A stretch of 64,000 bases of DNA from Alkalicoccus urumqiensis (GCF_002993335.1 NZ_PVNS01000004.1:203219-267218), one strand, 5' to 3'; counted from the stretch's first letter, positions 8,016-16,974 are shown. Made by a program: numbers and translations. Notes: a model not told the origin generated them from the sequence alone.

Positions 8016-9623
8016 TCAGTCCATCGTGCGCGTCGTTTCCGTCAGTTCGTACAGGCTGCTCGGGTGGATATAGAAGTTCTGCAGATCCGAACGGAGGCCG
8101 GCCAGATGCTCCGTGTGGTAGAGTGGCACGAGCGGCGCTTCGTCCACAATGATCTGCTGCGCTTCTTCATACAGTTCGAGACGAGCTGCTTCGTCCATTT
8201 CACGCCGGCCTGCCTCCAGCAGCTGATCCACTTCATCATTGGCAAAGAACGTCCGGTTGCCGGTCATGCCGAAGCTGTCGGAATGAAATACCGGGTACAG
8301 TCCATAATCCGCATCTCCGGTGACCGTCCCCCAGGAGCCGAGAAACATTTCATGCTCTCCTTCCGATACGCGTTCACGGTGCACGCCCGCTTCCATCGAT
8401 TCAATGTCAACGTCGATTCCGACGGCGGACAGCTGGCCCTGGAGAAGCTCTGCTGTATCGAGGCGAGTTCTAGAGTCATCGCTCCAGAGCTCAACGGAAA
8501 AACCATCTTCATAGCCCGCTTCCTGCAGCAGTTCCTGTGCTCCCTCCGGATCATACGGAATCGGATCCAGCTCTTCTGCGGAGCCGAATACCGGCGGCGC
8601 AAGCGGCCCTTCTGCCGGGATCGCTGCGCCGGCAGCTGCTCCCTCGACAATTTCTTCTTTGTTGACCGCCATCGCAACGGCACGGCGGACGTCGGGATCA
8701 TCGAACGGCGCTTTCTCCGTATTAAATCCGAAGTAGGCAAGCGACGCACTGTCATAGCGGGCCACGTCGGTTTCCTCATTCTCTTCCACCCGTTCGATAT
8801 CATCCGGATTTAAATGACCGATAATCTGGGAACTTTCTGTCTCCAGCTCCCCGACGCGTGTCAGATCCTCCGGCACGATCGTAAACGTCAGCGTCTCTGC
8901 CCCGGGGCCGTCGGCAAAGTAATCCGGGTTCGCTTCCAGCTCGATCCGCTCGCCCGGTTCCTGGGAGACGAACTGATACGGGCCGGTGCCTACTGGGTTT
9001 TCATTAATCACAGAGCCTGGCTGTTCGCCGTTTTCCATCGCCGCCAGATCCTCCTGCAGCACATCCGGACTGACCATCTGACCGGCCGGGTGGGCAAAAT
9101 GCTGCCGGAGCGGTGCAAAAGGATATTCCGTCGTCAGCCGGACCGTGTAGTTATCAACGACTTCCACATCTGTAATCATGTCGAACATAAACGCCATCGT
9201 CGACGCCACGTCCGGGTTCAGCATCCGGTCCACGTTCATTTTGACGACGTCCGCTGTCAGCTCATTCCCGTCGTGAAACTGAATCCCTTCTTTCAGCTGA
9301 ATTTCCCACACTTCAGGCTCCACCTGTTCAAAGGATTCTGCGAGACTCATCGAGAGATCTAAATTCTCATCTGTTTTCACTAATGTATCGAAAATCGTCC
9401 GCTTGACGTTCAATGACGGATGATCATTGCCAAAGTGCGGATCGAGCGAATTAACATCCGCCTGCATCGCCACGTTCAGCGCATCCGGGTCGGCGGCTTC
9501 CTCTGCATTGTTATTCTCTTCGTTATTCTGCGGTGCTTCGGTTTCCCCGCTGTTATCCGGCTCTGCGGCACATGCTGCGAGCAGCGGCAGAAGGCTTAGT
9601 ACCGTGATTCGTTTCTTCATCAT
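8016..9623 (-). CDS. Peptide/nickel-type ABC transporter substrate-binding lipoprotein
   Basis: A 535-residue solute-binding protein of the SBP family 5 (DppA/OppA/GsiB). It starts with a short lipoprotein signal ending LLAAC (lipid-modified Cys about residue 18), then an acidic linker rich in Glu/Asn, then the mature domain with DPHFGNDHPS, VKRTIFDTLV and the FDDPDVRRAVAMAVNKEEIV segment typical of the family. It would capture an oligopeptide, glutathione or similar solute outside the membrane. No permease or ATPase genes are beside it, so it is an orphan receptor serving a transporter encoded elsewhere. The many acidic residues fit a salt-adapted exoprotein. Confidence 0.87.
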   Translation of the reverse strand: MMKKRITVLSLLPLLAACAAEPDNSGETEAPQNNEENNNAEEAADPDALNVAMQADVNSLDPHFGNDHPSLNVKRTIFDTLVKTDENLDLSMSLAESFEQVEPEVWEIQLKEGIQFHDGNELTADVVKMNVDRMLNPDVASTMAFMFDMITDVEVVDNYTVRLTTEYPFAPLRQHFAHPAGQMVSPDVLQEDLAAMENGEQPGSVINENPVGTGPYQFVSQEPGERIELEANPDYFADGPGAETLTFTIVPEDLTRVGELETESSQIIGHLNPDDIERVEENEETDVARYDSASLAYFGFNTEKAPFDDPDVRRAVAMAVNKEEIVEGAAAGAAIPAEGPLAPPVFGSAEELDPIPYDPEGAQELLQEAGYEDGFSVELWSDDSRTRLDTAELLQGQLSAVGIDVDIESMEAGVHRERVSEGEHEMFLGSWGTVTGDADYGLYPVFHSDSFGMTGNRTFFANDEVDQLLEAGRREMDEAARLELYEEAQQIIVDEAPLVPLYHTEHLAGLRSDLQNFYIHPSSLYELTETTRTMD

Positions 9624-9751
9624 TATTCCCCCTCGTCTGATCTGCAGACTAAAGAATAGCGCGGATTACTGATTAATTCAAGCGGTTTGATCGGGATTAA
9701 TAAATGAATCCGCTTACGACCTATTTCCGGGGGAAAATGACGCCATTCAGC

Positions 9752-9785
9752 AAAAAAACTGCCGCTGTAAATCACAGCGGACAGT
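9752..9785 (-). terminator. Terminator after the SDR gene
   Basis: On the minus strand, ACTGTCCGCTGT pairs with ACAGCGGCAGT and is followed by seven T, just past the SDR stop at 9806. Confidence 0.8.
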
Positions 9786-9805
9786 CCTTCTGCATACCGT
9801 TTTTT

Positions 9806-10597
9806 TTACAATAGAGAGGAGCCTCCGTCAATAAAGAGCTCTGTCCCGGTAATATGTTTTGAGGCGTCCGAGGCGAGGAAGGATACGAGATCGGCGACTT
9901 CCTCCGGATCTCCCCCGTCTCCTTTCAGCGGCTGATCGCCTTCCGGGTGCTCCACCGGAATTTCGATTTTCTCCAGCTCCTCTTCTTTCGGGTACGTTTT
10001 ACTGCCGATGTCGGTCTTGATAAAGCCCGGGCAGATGACATTGACGCGGATGCGGTAATTGCTCAGCTCGAGCGCTGCCATCTTTCCGAATGCGAGCTGA
10101 CCTGCCTTTGTACTGCTGTAGGCGGACATACCGAAGTTGGAAAACACGCGTGTGCCGTTAACCGAACTCGTCAGAATAATACTGCCGCCGTTTTCTTTCA
10201 TGTGAGGAATGGCGTATTTCACGGTGTGAAATGTACCGTTCAAGTTAATGCTCGTCGTTTTCCCCCACTCGTCCGGTTCCATATCTTCGATCGGGGAGAC
10301 GGTGCCGTTAATCCCGGCATTTGCAAACACAATATCCACCGGACCGAACCGGTCGACGGCTTTCTGAAACGCGTCTTCCACCGCCCGGGCATCGGATGTA
10401 TCACAGGCAAACGGTTCGGCTTCTCCACCCTCTTCTTTAATCGCCTGGGCCGTTTTTTCGGCTTCGGCTGCTTCTATATCCAACAGCGTCACGCGGGTCC
10501 CCTGGGCAGCCAGCTGCTTGGCAGCTGTCTCCCCCATTCCGGAGCCTCCTCCGGTGATGACAGCGTGGCGTCCTTTTAATGAATCGTACGTATTCAT
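9806..10597 (-). CDS. Short-chain dehydrogenase/reductase
   Basis: A 263-residue classical SDR with the NAD(P)-binding TGGGSGMGE motif near residue 16, NAG (FANAGING), the catalytic Ser in ILTSSVNGT, and YSSTKAGQ carrying the catalytic Tyr and Lys. It ends in the common TGTELFIDGG motif. The acidic residue after the second beta strand (TLLDIEAAEAE) suggests NAD preference. The substrate cannot be told. It is divergent from the SMP-30 lactonase gene at 10714 and the two may share a control region of about 110 bp, hinting at a sugar or sugar-acid role; that is inference from position. Confidence 0.87.
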   Translation of the reverse strand: MNTYDSLKGRHAVITGGGSGMGETAAKQLAAQGTRVTLLDIEAAEAEKTAQAIKEEGGEAEPFACDTSDARAVEDAFQKAVDRFGPVDIVFANAGINGTVSPIEDMEPDEWGKTTSINLNGTFHTVKYAIPHMKENGGSIILTSSVNGTRVFSNFGMSAYSSTKAGQLAFGKMAALELSNYRIRVNVICPGFIKTDIGSKTYPKEEELEKIEIPVEHPEGDQPLKGDGGDPEEVADLVSFLASDASKHITGTELFIDGGSSLL

Positions 10598-10713
10598 CGC
10601 AGTCCCTCCTACTTGAATTTTCCAACTTCTTTACCCTGTCAAAGAGAGAGTGAAACGCATAGGAGAAGGTTAATGAACCGCAAAAAAGGTTATAGTACGC
10701 TGAGGTGATTCAT

Positions 10714-11580
10714 GTGACAGCAGCAGAATTTATTTATGATGCGAAAGCAAAACTTGCTGAAGGCCCGTTCTGGGATGAGAAATCCAATCAGCTTCTCTGG
10801 GTCGATATTGACGGCGGCCGTGTACATTTTTACGATCCGGAAACCGGTAAAAACCGCTCCTACGCCATGGGACAGCGCGTCGGATGCGCTGTTCTCGGCA
10901 CATCCGGACTGCTTTACACCGGCATGGACCACGGTCTGTACCGAAACAGCCTGGAAACCGGGGAGCAGACCCAGCTGACCGATCCCGAAACGGACAAGCC
11001 CGGCAACCGGTTCAATGATGGCAAATGCGATCCTCAGGGGCGCTTCTGGGCGGGAACGATGGTACTCGAAGGAAACGACGGCGGTGCCTCCCTGTACCGG
11101 ATGGAGCACGATCAGTCGCTCACCGTACAGAAAACCGGCGTCACTGTTTCCAACGGTATGGCGTGGGATGAAGCTAATCTGTGGATGTATTACATCGACA
11201 CCCCGTCGGAGACGATTTACCGCTATGACTTCGATCCCGAATCCGGGGCGATTACCAATGAAACGACAGCCTTTCAGACGACAGAACTTGAAGGCCATCC
11301 GGACGGGATGACGATCGATAATGAAGGAAAGCTCTGGGTCGCATTTTTCGGCGGCGGCTGTGTGCGCCGCTTTGATCCGGAAAACGGCACGGTTCTTGAA
11401 ACGATCGAGGTCGAGGCTTCTAATGTCACATCGTGCTGCTTCGGCGGCCGTGACTGGTCGACGCTGTACATTACGACCGGAAAAGAAGAGGACGAACCGA
11501 AGTCCGGCGGCCTGTTTGCCATAGACCTTCCCGTAAGCGGCGCGAAATCCCACCGCTACCTCGACTCACCACAGACGTAG
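10714..11580 (+). CDS. SMP-30/gluconolactonase/LRE family protein
   Basis: A six-bladed beta-propeller lactonase of 288 residues. The family motifs are LAEGPFWDEKSNQLLWVDI (metal-ligand Glu), RFNDGKCDPQGRFWAGTM (Asn and Asp), SNGMAWD and GHPDGMTIDNEGKLWVAFFG. Relatives hydrolyse aldonolactones such as glucono- or galactonolactone to the free acid using a divalent metal. A GTG start at 10714, nine bases inside the longest reading, is preferred because GAGGTGAT sits five to six bases before it. With the hexonate genes at the left edge it could supply the pathway, although about 8 kb separates them. Confidence 0.87.
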   Translation: MTAAEFIYDAKAKLAEGPFWDEKSNQLLWVDIDGGRVHFYDPETGKNRSYAMGQRVGCAVLGTSGLLYTGMDHGLYRNSLETGEQTQLTDPETDKPGNRFNDGKCDPQGRFWAGTMVLEGNDGGASLYRMEHDQSLTVQKTGVTVSNGMAWDEANLWMYYIDTPSETIYRYDFDPESGAITNETTAFQTTELEGHPDGMTIDNEGKLWVAFFGGGCVRRFDPENGTVLETIEVEASNVTSCCFGGRDWSTLYITTGKEEDEPKSGGLFAIDLPVSGAKSHRYLDSPQT

Positions 11581-11645
11581 CCTTCCCGCCCGTTCCTGCC
11601 TGTGGTACACTTTCCATAGAGATTAATTCCGGAGGTGCACCATCC

Positions 11646-11747
11646 ATGAAACGGTTTTTTCAAGGGCTCTGGCAGCTCGTCATCGGCACGATCGTCGTCG
11701 CTGCTCCAATGTACGGCATCGCGCTGCTTCTTTCCTACTTTTTATAA
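11646..11747 (+). CDS. Small single-span membrane peptide (33 residues)
   Basis: A strong ribosome site (CCGGAGGTG) lies before ATG 11646. The product starts MKRFFQGLWQ and has one hydrophobic helix (LVIGTIVVAAPMYGIALLL). A terminator follows within 20 bp of the stop. The clean ribosome site, positive N-terminus and terminator argue that it is real even though it is too short for most gene finders. Function unknown. Confidence 0.6.
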   Translation: MKRFFQGLWQLVIGTIVVAAPMYGIALLLSYFL

Positions 11748-11764
11748 CAACTTTTTCAGCATTT

Positions 11765-11793
11765 CCCGGCAGGTTTTCTGCCGGGATTTTTTG
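11765..11793 (+). terminator. Terminator after the small membrane peptide
   Basis: CCCGGCAG pairs with CTGCCGGG around TTTT, followed by six T. Confidence 0.85.
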
Positions 11794-11817
11794 TGTGCGG
11801 ACAGTTCTCGACACAAT

Positions 11818-11883
11818 ATGACATTTGTCATTTCGTTTTCCTGACAGCTATGTCTTATGAGCTGGTGCCAGATCCAGTATACT
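11818..11883 (+). promoter_or_regulatory. Desaturase promoter with DesR-type inverted repeats
   Basis: ATGACATTTGTCAT (11818-11831) is a perfect palindrome. TGACAGCTATGTCT (11842-11855) is an imperfect second copy about 24 bp on. A -10 hexamer TATACT is at 11878-11883 with only a poor -35 (TTATGA, 11855-11860) at 17 bp. A weak -35 preceded by two tandem operators is what an activator-dependent promoter should look like. In B. subtilis phosphorylated DesR activates des in this way; equating these palindromes with DesR sites is inference from gene neighbourhood. Confidence 0.65.
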
Positions 11884-11915
11884 GAAGATAGTTAAAGAGA
11901 ACGGAGGGCGACACA

Positions 11916-12947
11916 ATGAGTAAAGAACAGCAGCGCGAACTGAAAAAAAGCGTACAGCCATTTACCACCTCGGACACAAAGAAAAGTATCTGGCAGATTA
12001 TAAATACGATTCCACCGTTTTTCCTTCTTTGGTTTCTTGCCTATCAGAGCCTGGAAGTTTCTGTATGGCTTGCCGTTCCATTTATTGTTCTTGCCGCAGG
12101 CTTCGTCGTGCGGATGTTCATTATTTTCCATGACTGCACTCACGGATCTTTCTTTAAAAACCAGAAAGCGAACCGCATCATGGGAACAATCACCGGCATA
12201 TTCACACACTTCGCATTTGAAAAGTGGAAGCGGAGCCACGCCATTCACCACGCTACGAGCGGCAACCTCGACAAGCGCGGCATCGGCGACATCTGGATTA
12301 TGACCGTCGAAGAGTGGAAGCAGGCTTCTAAAATGGAACGCCTGCAGTACAGACTGTACCGTCACCCGCTCGTCATGTTCGGGCTCGGTCCGTGGATGCT
12401 CTTTTTATACGACAACCGCCTGAACCGCAAAGGCGCAAAAGGCCGCGAACGGTGGAACACCCACTTGATCAATGCAAGTCTCGTCGTTCTTTACACGACA
12501 GGTATTTTAACGCTCGGATGGGCATTTCTCGCTATTCAGCTTTCGACTCTGTTCGTCTCCGGTGTACTCGGCATCTGGCTCTTCTACGTGCAGCACCAGT
12601 TTGAAGATGCCTACTTCGAGCACGAAGAGAACTGGGATTTCGTCAAAGCAGCGGTGGACGGCAGCTCCTATTACAAGCTTCCGAAAGTACTGCAGTGGCT
12701 TTCCGGCAACATCGGCTACCATCACGTGCACCACCTGAGCCCGAAGGTACCGAACTACAACCTGGAAGAAACTCATGAGAAAACGACGCCGCTTCAAAAG
12801 GTAACCACCGTAACGCTCTGGTCGAGCTTCGAATCGATCCGGTTCCGCCTGTTCGATGAGGACGCCAAACAGTTCGTTACGTTCAAGGAAGCAGAGAAAA
12901 AACAGACGCCCGTCCGTCCGGATAACCGTAAGCGGATGACCGGCTGA
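11916..12947 (+). CDS. des: Membrane fatty acid desaturase (Des type)
   Basis: A 343-residue acyl-lipid desaturase. The three histidine boxes are visible: HDCTHGS (about residue 74), HAIHHAT (about 108) and HHVHH (about 270), which bind the di-iron centre, and there are four to five hydrophobic spans. It introduces a cis double bond (position 5 in the B. subtilis enzyme) into membrane lipid acyl chains to keep membranes fluid in the cold. The kinase/regulator pair that senses membrane thickness follows immediately, as in B. subtilis. Tandem palindromes lie upstream. Confidence 0.93.
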   Translation: MSKEQQRELKKSVQPFTTSDTKKSIWQIINTIPPFFLLWFLAYQSLEVSVWLAVPFIVLAAGFVVRMFIIFHDCTHGSFFKNQKANRIMGTITGIFTHFAFEKWKRSHAIHHATSGNLDKRGIGDIWIMTVEEWKQASKMERLQYRLYRHPLVMFGLGPWMLFLYDNRLNRKGAKGRERWNTHLINASLVVLYTTGILTLGWAFLAIQLSTLFVSGVLGIWLFYVQHQFEDAYFEHEENWDFVKAAVDGSSYYKLPKVLQWLSGNIGYHHVHHLSPKVPNYNLEETHEKTTPLQKVTTVTLWSSFESIRFRLFDEDAKQFVTFKEAEKKQTPVRPDNRKRMTG

Positions 12948-12968
12948 TGGAACGAAACAGCACCTATC

Positions 12969-13006
12969 AAGGAGGCACTCCCGCCGGTCGGGATGCCTCC
13001 TTTTTT
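12969..13006 (+). terminator. Terminator between des and desK
   Basis: GGAGGCATCCC-type stem: GGAGGCACTCCC pairs with GGGATGCCTCC and is followed by six T. It allows des to be transcribed far above desK-desR. Confidence 0.8.
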
Positions 13007-13054
13007 CACACGTTCTGTGCTACACTGAAACGAGCGAACGGAGGATGGTCGGCC

Positions 13055-14194
13055 ATGCATAACTGGTTTCATTTATTTCCAAAAAGCACGGGGCTCAGCC
13101 TGTACGCCTGGTTGATTTTCTGCCTGCTGCCTTTCTATTTTATTATCCGCTTTTCCACGGTAGCGGAAGTCGGTCTCGGCATTGTGATGATCGTCCTTTT
13201 CTTCACGGTGTATACATTGACGTTTATACGGCACGGCTGGCCGCTCTATGTGTCTGTCAGCCTGCAGATGGTGATCAGCGCAGGGATGACGCTGTACTTC
13301 GGCTACGTTTACTTCTTCCTGTTTCTTGCTTTCTTTATCGGTAACGTCCGGAGCAGACCGGGGTTTATTTCTTTGTATGTTGTCCATCTCGTCCTGTCCC
13401 TCGGCGTCGTGACCGCCGGTTTTTTCCTGCAGCAGGAAATGTACATGATGCAGCTTCCCTTTATTTTCATCAGTGTCATCGGCATGATTCTTCTGCCTCC
13501 GGTGATCGCTTCACGAAACCGGCAGGAACAGCTCCGCTCCCAGCTTGAACTGGCAAACGCGCGCATTTCTGAACTGGTTGTCGTCGAGGAGCGGCAGCGT
13601 ATCGCCCGTGACCTGCATGATACGCTCGGTCAGAAATTGTCGCTGATCGGTCTGAAAAGTGAACTCGCCGGCCAGCTGATCGATAAAAAACCGGAGAAAG
13701 CGAAAAAAGAAGTCGATGATATTCATCAGACAGCGAGATTGGCACTGAAAGAAGTCCGGGACATGGTGTCCGACATGCGGGGCATCCGCCTGAGAGATGA
13801 GATGGTTCATGTACGGGAACTGCTTCAGGCAGCCCAGATCGAATGTCGTTTTCACGGGGAGGAAGAGATCCGGGATGTACCGCTCCTTGTCGAAAACACG
13901 CTCAGCATGTGTCTGAAGGAAGCGGTGACGAACGTGGTGAAGCACAGCTATGCGGAAGTGTGCGAAATTACGGTAACGCAGGAAGACCAGGGCGTGCGGG
14001 TCCGGGTGTCGGATGACGGCGCAGGGCTAGCGGATGTGCCATTTGCCCGGAAAAAAAGCGGATTGAAGGGAATGAAAGAACGTCTCGAGTTTGTGAACGG
14101 AACATTGACGGTGGATGGAAATGCAGGCACGACATTAACGATGTTCGTGCCGACAAATGTCCGTCCTTCCGATACGGAGGAGGCTGGAACGTGA
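13055..14194 (+). CDS. desK: Membrane sensor histidine kinase DesK
   Basis: A 379-residue kinase with four to five N-terminal transmembrane helices, then a HisKA_3 domain with the phospho-accepting His in RQRIARDLHDTLGQKLSL, and an HATPase domain (EAVTNVVKHS, DDGAGL, GLKGMKERL). This matches DesK, which switches from phosphatase to kinase when lipids become ordered on cooling. ATG 13055 is chosen because CGGAGGATG precedes it and the product then matches DesK length; a longer reading from 12947 crosses the terminator. It overlaps desR by four bases. Confidence 0.92.
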   Translation: MHNWFHLFPKSTGLSLYAWLIFCLLPFYFIIRFSTVAEVGLGIVMIVLFFTVYTLTFIRHGWPLYVSVSLQMVISAGMTLYFGYVYFFLFLAFFIGNVRSRPGFISLYVVHLVLSLGVVTAGFFLQQEMYMMQLPFIFISVIGMILLPPVIASRNRQEQLRSQLELANARISELVVVEERQRIARDLHDTLGQKLSLIGLKSELAGQLIDKKPEKAKKEVDDIHQTARLALKEVRDMVSDMRGIRLRDEMVHVRELLQAAQIECRFHGEEEIRDVPLLVENTLSMCLKEAVTNVVKHSYAEVCEITVTQEDQGVRVRVSDDGAGLADVPFARKKSGLKGMKERLEFVNGTLTVDGNAGTTLTMFVPTNVRPSDTEEAGT

Positions 14195-14790
14195 TACGGA
14201 TTGTACTTGCAGAAGATCAGCAGATGCTTTTGGGGGCGCTCGGATCGCTTCTTGACCTCCGGGAGGATATGGAGGTCGTCGGCATGGCACCGGACGGGGA
14301 AAAAGCCGTGGAGATGGTCGAGCGGCTGAATCCCGATATCTGCATTATGGATATTGAAATGCCCGGTCTGACGGGACTGGAGGCTGCAGAGAAATTAAAA
14401 GATCATTCGTGCCGCATTATTATTTTGACGACGTTTGCGCGCGGAGGCTACTTTGAACATGCGCGCCGCGCCGGCGTGGACGGCTACCTGTTAAAAGACA
14501 GTCCGAGTGAAGAGCTGGCGGACGCGGTGTATACGGTCATGGAAGGCCGGCGTGTGTACGCTCCGGAGCTGATCGATCAGCTCTACGACAATCCGAACCC
14601 TCTGACAGCACGGGAAATGGAGATCATGCAGCTGATCGCAGACGGACATACGACGAAACAGATTGCCGGCGAGCTGTTCCTGACGAACGGCACTGTCCGG
14701 AACTATGTCTCGACGCTTCTCGATAAACTCGAAGTCAAAAACCGGATCGAAGCCATTTCCCTCTGCCGGGAGCGCGGGTGGATTCGATAA
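14191..14790 (+). CDS. desR: Response regulator DesR (NarL/LuxR type)
   Basis: A 199-residue regulator. The receiver domain has the acidic pair EDQ, phospho-Asp in CIMDIEMPGLTG (about residue 54) and the conserved Lys in YLLKDSP. A LuxR-type helix-turn-helix follows (LTAREMEIMQLIADGHTTKQIA, then NGTVRNYVSTLLDKL). GTG start overlaps the desK stop. It should be phosphorylated by DesK and activate the desaturase promoter at the palindromes near 11.83 kb. Confidence 0.93.
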   Translation: MIRIVLAEDQQMLLGALGSLLDLREDMEVVGMAPDGEKAVEMVERLNPDICIMDIEMPGLTGLEAAEKLKDHSCRIIILTTFARGGYFEHARRAGVDGYLLKDSPSEELADAVYTVMEGRRVYAPELIDQLYDNPNPLTAREMEIMQLIADGHTTKQIAGELFLTNGTVRNYVSTLLDKLEVKNRIEAISLCRERGWIR

Positions 14791-14792
14791 TG

Positions 14793-14839
14793 AAAACCAC
14801 CCCCAGTCTCTCGTTTTGAGAACTGCAGGGGTGGTTTTG
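14793..14839 (+). terminator. Terminator after desR
   Basis: AAAACCACCCC pairs with GGGGTGGTTTT around a 20-base loop, directly after the desR stop. Confidence 0.75.
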
Positions 14840-14902
14840 GCGATTTTTCGTTTGAAGGGAATTAGTGCTTATAATGACTTTTCAGTACACTCACCGTTTC
14901 AG

Positions 14903-15012
14903 ATGGACGCTTTCCCGAGGGCTTGTCTTCAGCTAACTTCTGCGGAAATACTTCCGCAGAAGTGGATCTTCAGACTGCGCTGATCCTCCGGGAGTCGCCA
15001 TCTTTCACTTTG
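14903..15012. repeat. Dispersed hairpin repeat R1, copy a
   Basis: This roughly 110-bp copy carries the shared R1 core: a left arm containing GGGCTTGTCTTCAGCTA, a perfect central hairpin (ACTTCTGCGGAA / TTCCGCAGAAGT), and a right arm GGATCTTCAGACTGCGCTGA. Other copies are at 26.5, 49.3 and 63.4 kb; the hairpin sequence differs between copies while the arms are conserved. It fills most of the 284-bp gap between desR and the anti-sigma gene. Confidence 0.85.
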
Positions 15013-15073
15013 AGGAGTATACAAGTAGTTTTACATTCATGTCATTATAAGACTACACTAAAAAGCTATGGCT

Positions 15074-16423
15074 TTATTTAGGAACCTCGTCAGCTTTCAT
15101 CTCCTCATATTCACGCATCTGAAGCAGAATATTTAGAAACCGTGGTTCGCTCAATTCCTCTTTAGCTTCTCTTACGAGACTGTACTCCCTTTTTACAGCC
15201 CCCTTACCTACAGTTTGAAAATTGTCCTCACTTCCTTTTACATCAGGGAGCACTTCATTTAATTCGTCTTTAATCTCATCAAATGTAGATCCCTTCTTAA
15301 AAGTACCATGAAATATCTCTTCTTCTTCACCATTATAAACATAGTTGATATACCAGATAATCGAATGATCATACTCTTCTTTATGAACTTTTGCATCAGC
15401 AGGTATATATGTGTGCATATCCAGTTCATCAAAGTAATGCAACTTAACTTCCGGCGAGAAGTCTGCGTTATACCCATTAAAATTTATCACTGCTTCTTCT
15501 AATCTATCAAAGTTCGTAGTGTAGTTAGTATCATTGATTAATGGTACCGCAGCATAATCTTCATGTTTAGCCAGTGAGGAGAGAGTAATCCAGGAGTTCT
15601 GCCAGTTTTCAGATCTATCCAGCTCAAAAGATGAACTGAGGATAAACGGCGTGTGATAAATGGACCCAGTATAAACTTCTAAAAACTTATTATTATCGGG
15701 ATCTTTGAAAGTATATACCTCTAATCCTTGAATATCACTTTTCTTTAGTCTATCTTTATGTTGTTTCGCTATTTCTGAATTGTTATCGAATAAATTGGCT
15801 TCGTGTGTAATAATTTGATCTAAAACCTGTTCACCATTCACTAAAAGCTCTTCATTTCCATTTACTCTTTCTAACACTTCGGATAAATACTCATCAAATA
15901 CCTCTTGATCTGCTTCTTTACTAAATAATTGAATTTCCATCCAATTATCATTGTTCTCATATCTATTTATGACCGTAAATTCATTTTGCATTGATCCAGC
16001 GTCATCCCAGCTTAAAGGTATTAAATAATTCTGCCATTCTTGAAAGCTACTGCCAACATTACCGAAGGATTTATTATGAGGGTTATACGCCCTGTCTAAT
16101 TCTATATCTTCCGTCTCACTATACTCCATCTCCGGATCCTGCTCGTTTTCCTCTACGTCATTTTCATCCTCTTCAATCTCTTCCACGTCTTCGGGTTCGT
16201 CATTTTCCCCCGGCTGCGGCAGGTTGAAATCTCCGGGCACGATGATCAGCGCTCCGAGAATAGCGCAGGCTGCGGCTGCTCCTCCGATAAACAGTTTCGG
16301 CGGCTTCCGCTTGGGAGGGGGTTCGGCGGATTGGAGCCCGTCATAAAACGCAGCAAGACTTCTGTCGGCTGCTGCTCTGGATGGCCGGCGCGACTTGGCT
16401 TCTTCGACATCACGATGGGTCAT
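15074..16423 (-). CDS. Putative anti-sigma factor, single-span membrane protein
   Basis: 449 residues from ATG 16423, which overlaps the sigma-factor stop as ATGA and has GGAGGTG upstream. Layout: about 50 cytoplasmic residues, one transmembrane helix (KLFIGGAAAACAILGALIIV), a strongly acidic spacer of some 40 residues (EDVEEIEEDENDVEENEQD), and a large extracytoplasmic domain of about 340 residues I do not recognise. Position and topology are those of an ECF anti-sigma factor (RsiX or RsgI-like). The external domain is much more AT-rich than the N-terminus and flanking genes, suggesting a swapped or acquired sensor. The specific anti-sigma fold in the N-terminus is not certain. Confidence 0.7.
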   Translation of the reverse strand: MTHRDVEEAKSRRPSRAAADRSLAAFYDGLQSAEPPPKRKPPKLFIGGAAAACAILGALIIVPGDFNLPQPGENDEPEDVEEIEEDENDVEENEQDPEMEYSETEDIELDRAYNPHNKSFGNVGSSFQEWQNYLIPLSWDDAGSMQNEFTVINRYENNDNWMEIQLFSKEADQEVFDEYLSEVLERVNGNEELLVNGEQVLDQIITHEANLFDNNSEIAKQHKDRLKKSDIQGLEVYTFKDPDNNKFLEVYTGSIYHTPFILSSSFELDRSENWQNSWITLSSLAKHEDYAAVPLINDTNYTTNFDRLEEAVINFNGYNADFSPEVKLHYFDELDMHTYIPADAKVHKEEYDHSIIWYINYVYNGEEEEIFHGTFKKGSTFDEIKDELNEVLPDVKGSEDNFQTVGKGAVKREYSLVREAKEELSEPRFLNILLQMREYEEMKADEVPK

Positions 16424-16974
16424 TCCGCAAACACCTCCATTCCCATGCATTCCTTCAGCTTTTTCCGCGCCCGCCACTGGAGCGCCTTCACGGATAACTG
16501 CGACTTCTCCAGCACCTGCGACGTTTCCTTAATGCTCATATCCTCCAGGAACCTCAAATGCAGCACCTGCCTGTACTCCAGTGGGAGCTCCTTCATGCAC
16601 TGCTCCAGCTCATTCATATGTATATGGCGCATCATCTGCTTTTCCGCGTTATCCTTGGAAAACGACGATTGCTCCAGGTCCTTTTCTTCCATTGTTTTCA
16701 CCATGTCGTGCTTCGCACGGCGGCGGTAATAGTCTTTCACGGCGTTTTTTGCTATGGAAAAGAGCCATGTTTTCACCGACGCCTCTCCCCGGAAGGAATG
16801 TATTTTTGATGCTGCGCGGAAAAAGACATCCTGCAGCAGTTCTTCTGCATCGTGGTAGCTGCTCGTCTGGGTAAGCAGGTAGCGGAACACCGCATCCACG
16901 TATCGGCCGTGAAGCTCTGCTACGGCACGATCATCACCTGACTGGATCCGCCCGACCAGTTCGTCGTCCTGCAT
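16420..16974 (-). CDS. RNA polymerase sigma factor, ECF subfamily
   Basis: 184 residues from ATG 16974, which has AAAGGAGGG upstream; a longer reading from 17025 lacks one. Region 2 (VDAVFRYLLTQTSSYHDAEE, then LLQDVFFRA and FRGEASVKTWLFSIAKN) and region 4 (LPLEYRQVLHLRFLEDMSIKE, then KALQWRARKKL) are clear. It would direct RNA polymerase to stress promoters when released from the membrane partner encoded next. It resembles SigX/SigV-type factors, but the exact group is not determined. Confidence 0.9.
   Translation of the reverse strand: MQDDELVGRIQSGDDRAVAELHGRYVDAVFRYLLTQTSSYHDAEELLQDVFFRAASKIHSFRGEASVKTWLFSIAKNAVKDYYRRRAKHDMVKTMEEKDLEQSSFSKDNAEKQMMRHIHMNELEQCMKELPLEYRQVLHLRFLEDMSIKETSQVLEKSQLSVKALQWRARKKLKECMGMEVFAE

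Noticed and set aside
12947..13054. Extended N-terminus for DesK
   Set aside because: It would include the terminator after des, and a proper ribosome site precedes ATG 13055.
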